64,000 nucleotides of DNA, taken from Candidatus Flexifilum affinis. GTDB lineage: Bacteria; Chloroflexota; Anaerolineae; Aggregatilineales; Phototrophicaceae. The stretch covers positions 868,001 through 932,000 of the forward strand of contig JADJPJ010000002.1 in assembly GCA_016713325.1 (NCBI GenBank), read 5' to 3'. The notes under the pieces are model-generated. The model was not told where the DNA came from. It made no database searches and was given only the letters and a program-made list of their open reading frames with translations. The number at the start of each line of letters is the position of its first letter. The stretch's first letter is position 1. This document shows, piece by piece, positions 63,259 through 64,000 of this stretch. The position numbers and the translations under genes are program-made.

Positions 63259-64000
63259 CCAGCGCCGCACAGCCTCTCCCGGAACGCCGCGGCCAGGGCC
63301 CTGGTTTCCTGCACAGCATCGCGATCGTGCTCTACCGCCACCCATTTCTATCGGTTGTTCTGCTGCTCTTGCCGATCCTGCTGTGGATCGGTGTGGTCTA
63401 TCTGGGTTCGCTGGCGTCGATGCTGACGCAGGGATTCTTCTACCTGGATGGCTTCACCGGCCGCATCGTCCGCGAATTCACCCTACGGACCTACCAGGAA
63501 CTGCTGCTTCAGCAAAACATCGACATCTTTTTGCGGACGATCGCGATGGCGGCGGCGGTCACCATCACCTGCGCGGTGATGGCCTTTCCACTGGCCTACT
63601 ACATGGCCCGCTTTGCCTCCGGCCGGACCAAGGCGCTGCTCTATCTGGGTGTCATGCTGCCGCTGTGGTCGAGCTATCTGGTGCGCATCTACGCCTGGAA
63701 GCTGATCCTGGCACAGGAAGGGATCATCGGTTGGCTGGCCAACGCTCTGGGACTGACCGGGGTCCTGGAGGCGCTGCTGGATATCCCCGGCATCGGCGGA
63801 CCATCGCTGTCCTTCTCGATGATCGGCGTCTTCCTGGTGTTCGTATATATCTGGCTGCCGTACATGATCCTGCCGATCAACGCGGCGCTGGAGCGCGTGC
63901 CGAAGTCTGTGATCGAGGCCTCTGCCGACCTTGGAGGGAGACCCGGTCATACCTTCCGCAAGGTGATCCTGCCGCTGTCCTTCCCCGGCGTGGTCGCCGG
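63255..64000 (+). CDS. Polyamine-type ABC permease (PotB-like), cut by window edge
   Basis: 248 residues are visible before the right edge. An N-terminal helix (about 33-56), then a transmembrane block and the typical loop LERVPKSVIEASADLGGRPGHTFRKVILPLSFPGVVAG of binding-protein-dependent permeases, identify it. It overlaps the PotA stop by 4 bases. A PotC-like permease is expected beyond the window. Confidence 0.92.
   Translation, partial: MTSAAQPLPERRGQGPGFLHSIAIVLYRHPFLSVVLLLLPILLWIGVVYLGSLASMLTQGFFYLDGFTGRIVREFTLRTYQELLLQQNIDIFLRTIAMAAAVTITCAVMAFPLAYYMARFASGRTKALLYLGVMLPLWSSYLVRIYAWKLILAQEGIIGWLANALGLTGVLEALLDIPGIGGPSLSFSMIGVFLVFVYIWLPYMILPINAALERVPKSVIEASADLGGRPGHTFRKVILPLSFPGVVA

Overview
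The window looks like a chromosome piece of a high-GC member of the Chloroflexota, probably an Anaerolineae-type bacterium. This is inferred from the mix of gene families, not from a marker gene: a fused b6/IV cytochrome bc complex with a tri-haem cytochrome c, DUF2202 and DUF5666 secreted proteins, very large PAS kinases, and many ABC import operons for peptides, sugars and polyamines. No ribosomal RNA, phage or CRISPR array was seen. There is one insertion sequence.

Left part (1-6.7 kb, all minus strand): a two-component pair (histidine kinase cut by the window edge, and an OmpR-type regulator) lies directly downstream of a cytochrome b - Rieske - tri-haem cytochrome c operon. Upstream of that are two secreted glycine-rich proteins (DUF5666, DUF2202). 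From 6.7 to 10.6 kb there is a decayed methyltransferase, a strong promoter driving a 28-residue peptide ORF, an ABC exporter that starts with TTG, and an FKBP prolyl isomerase. From 10.7 to 16.6 kb come a WXG100-lipase fusion with a DcrB-like partner, a large GH94-like enzyme and a HEAT-repeat protein.

Middle (16.7-33 kb): a TIR-domain gene is split by an 842-bp IS5-family element with a TGA target duplication. Then follow DUF6194, a metallophosphoesterase, an ADP-ribosylglycohydrolase, a GH65 phosphorylase, an S41 protease, two membrane proteins, a WD40 protein, feoA-feoB, tRNA-Val(CAC), a GMC oxidoreductase, prmC and tRNA-Val(GAC). From 26.9 to 33.3 kb six frame breaks affect otherwise well-conserved genes, mostly single-base losses in homopolymers. 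This points to local consensus errors at least as much as to pseudogenes.

Right part (33-64 kb, almost all plus strand): a giant signalling pair (a pseudo-receiver plus 12 PAS domains plus kinase, overlapping a receiver-kinase hybrid) is followed by a long catabolic region. It holds a ribose-type sugar ABC operon ending in EthD and M24 peptidase genes, an FAD-dependent oxidoreductase, an M19 dipeptidase, an FCD-type GntR regulator, a complete Dpp/Opp-type ABC operon, hydantoinase A and B, an Ldh2-family protein, and a polyamine module (PotD, aldehyde dehydrogenase, PotA, PotB cut by the edge). The same 12-bp near-palindrome sits at the predicted transcription start of both the gntR gene and the sugar ABC operon, which suggests one regulator controls both. 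Together the genes suggest scavenging of peptide- and amide-like nitrogen compounds, but no substrate can be read from the sequence.
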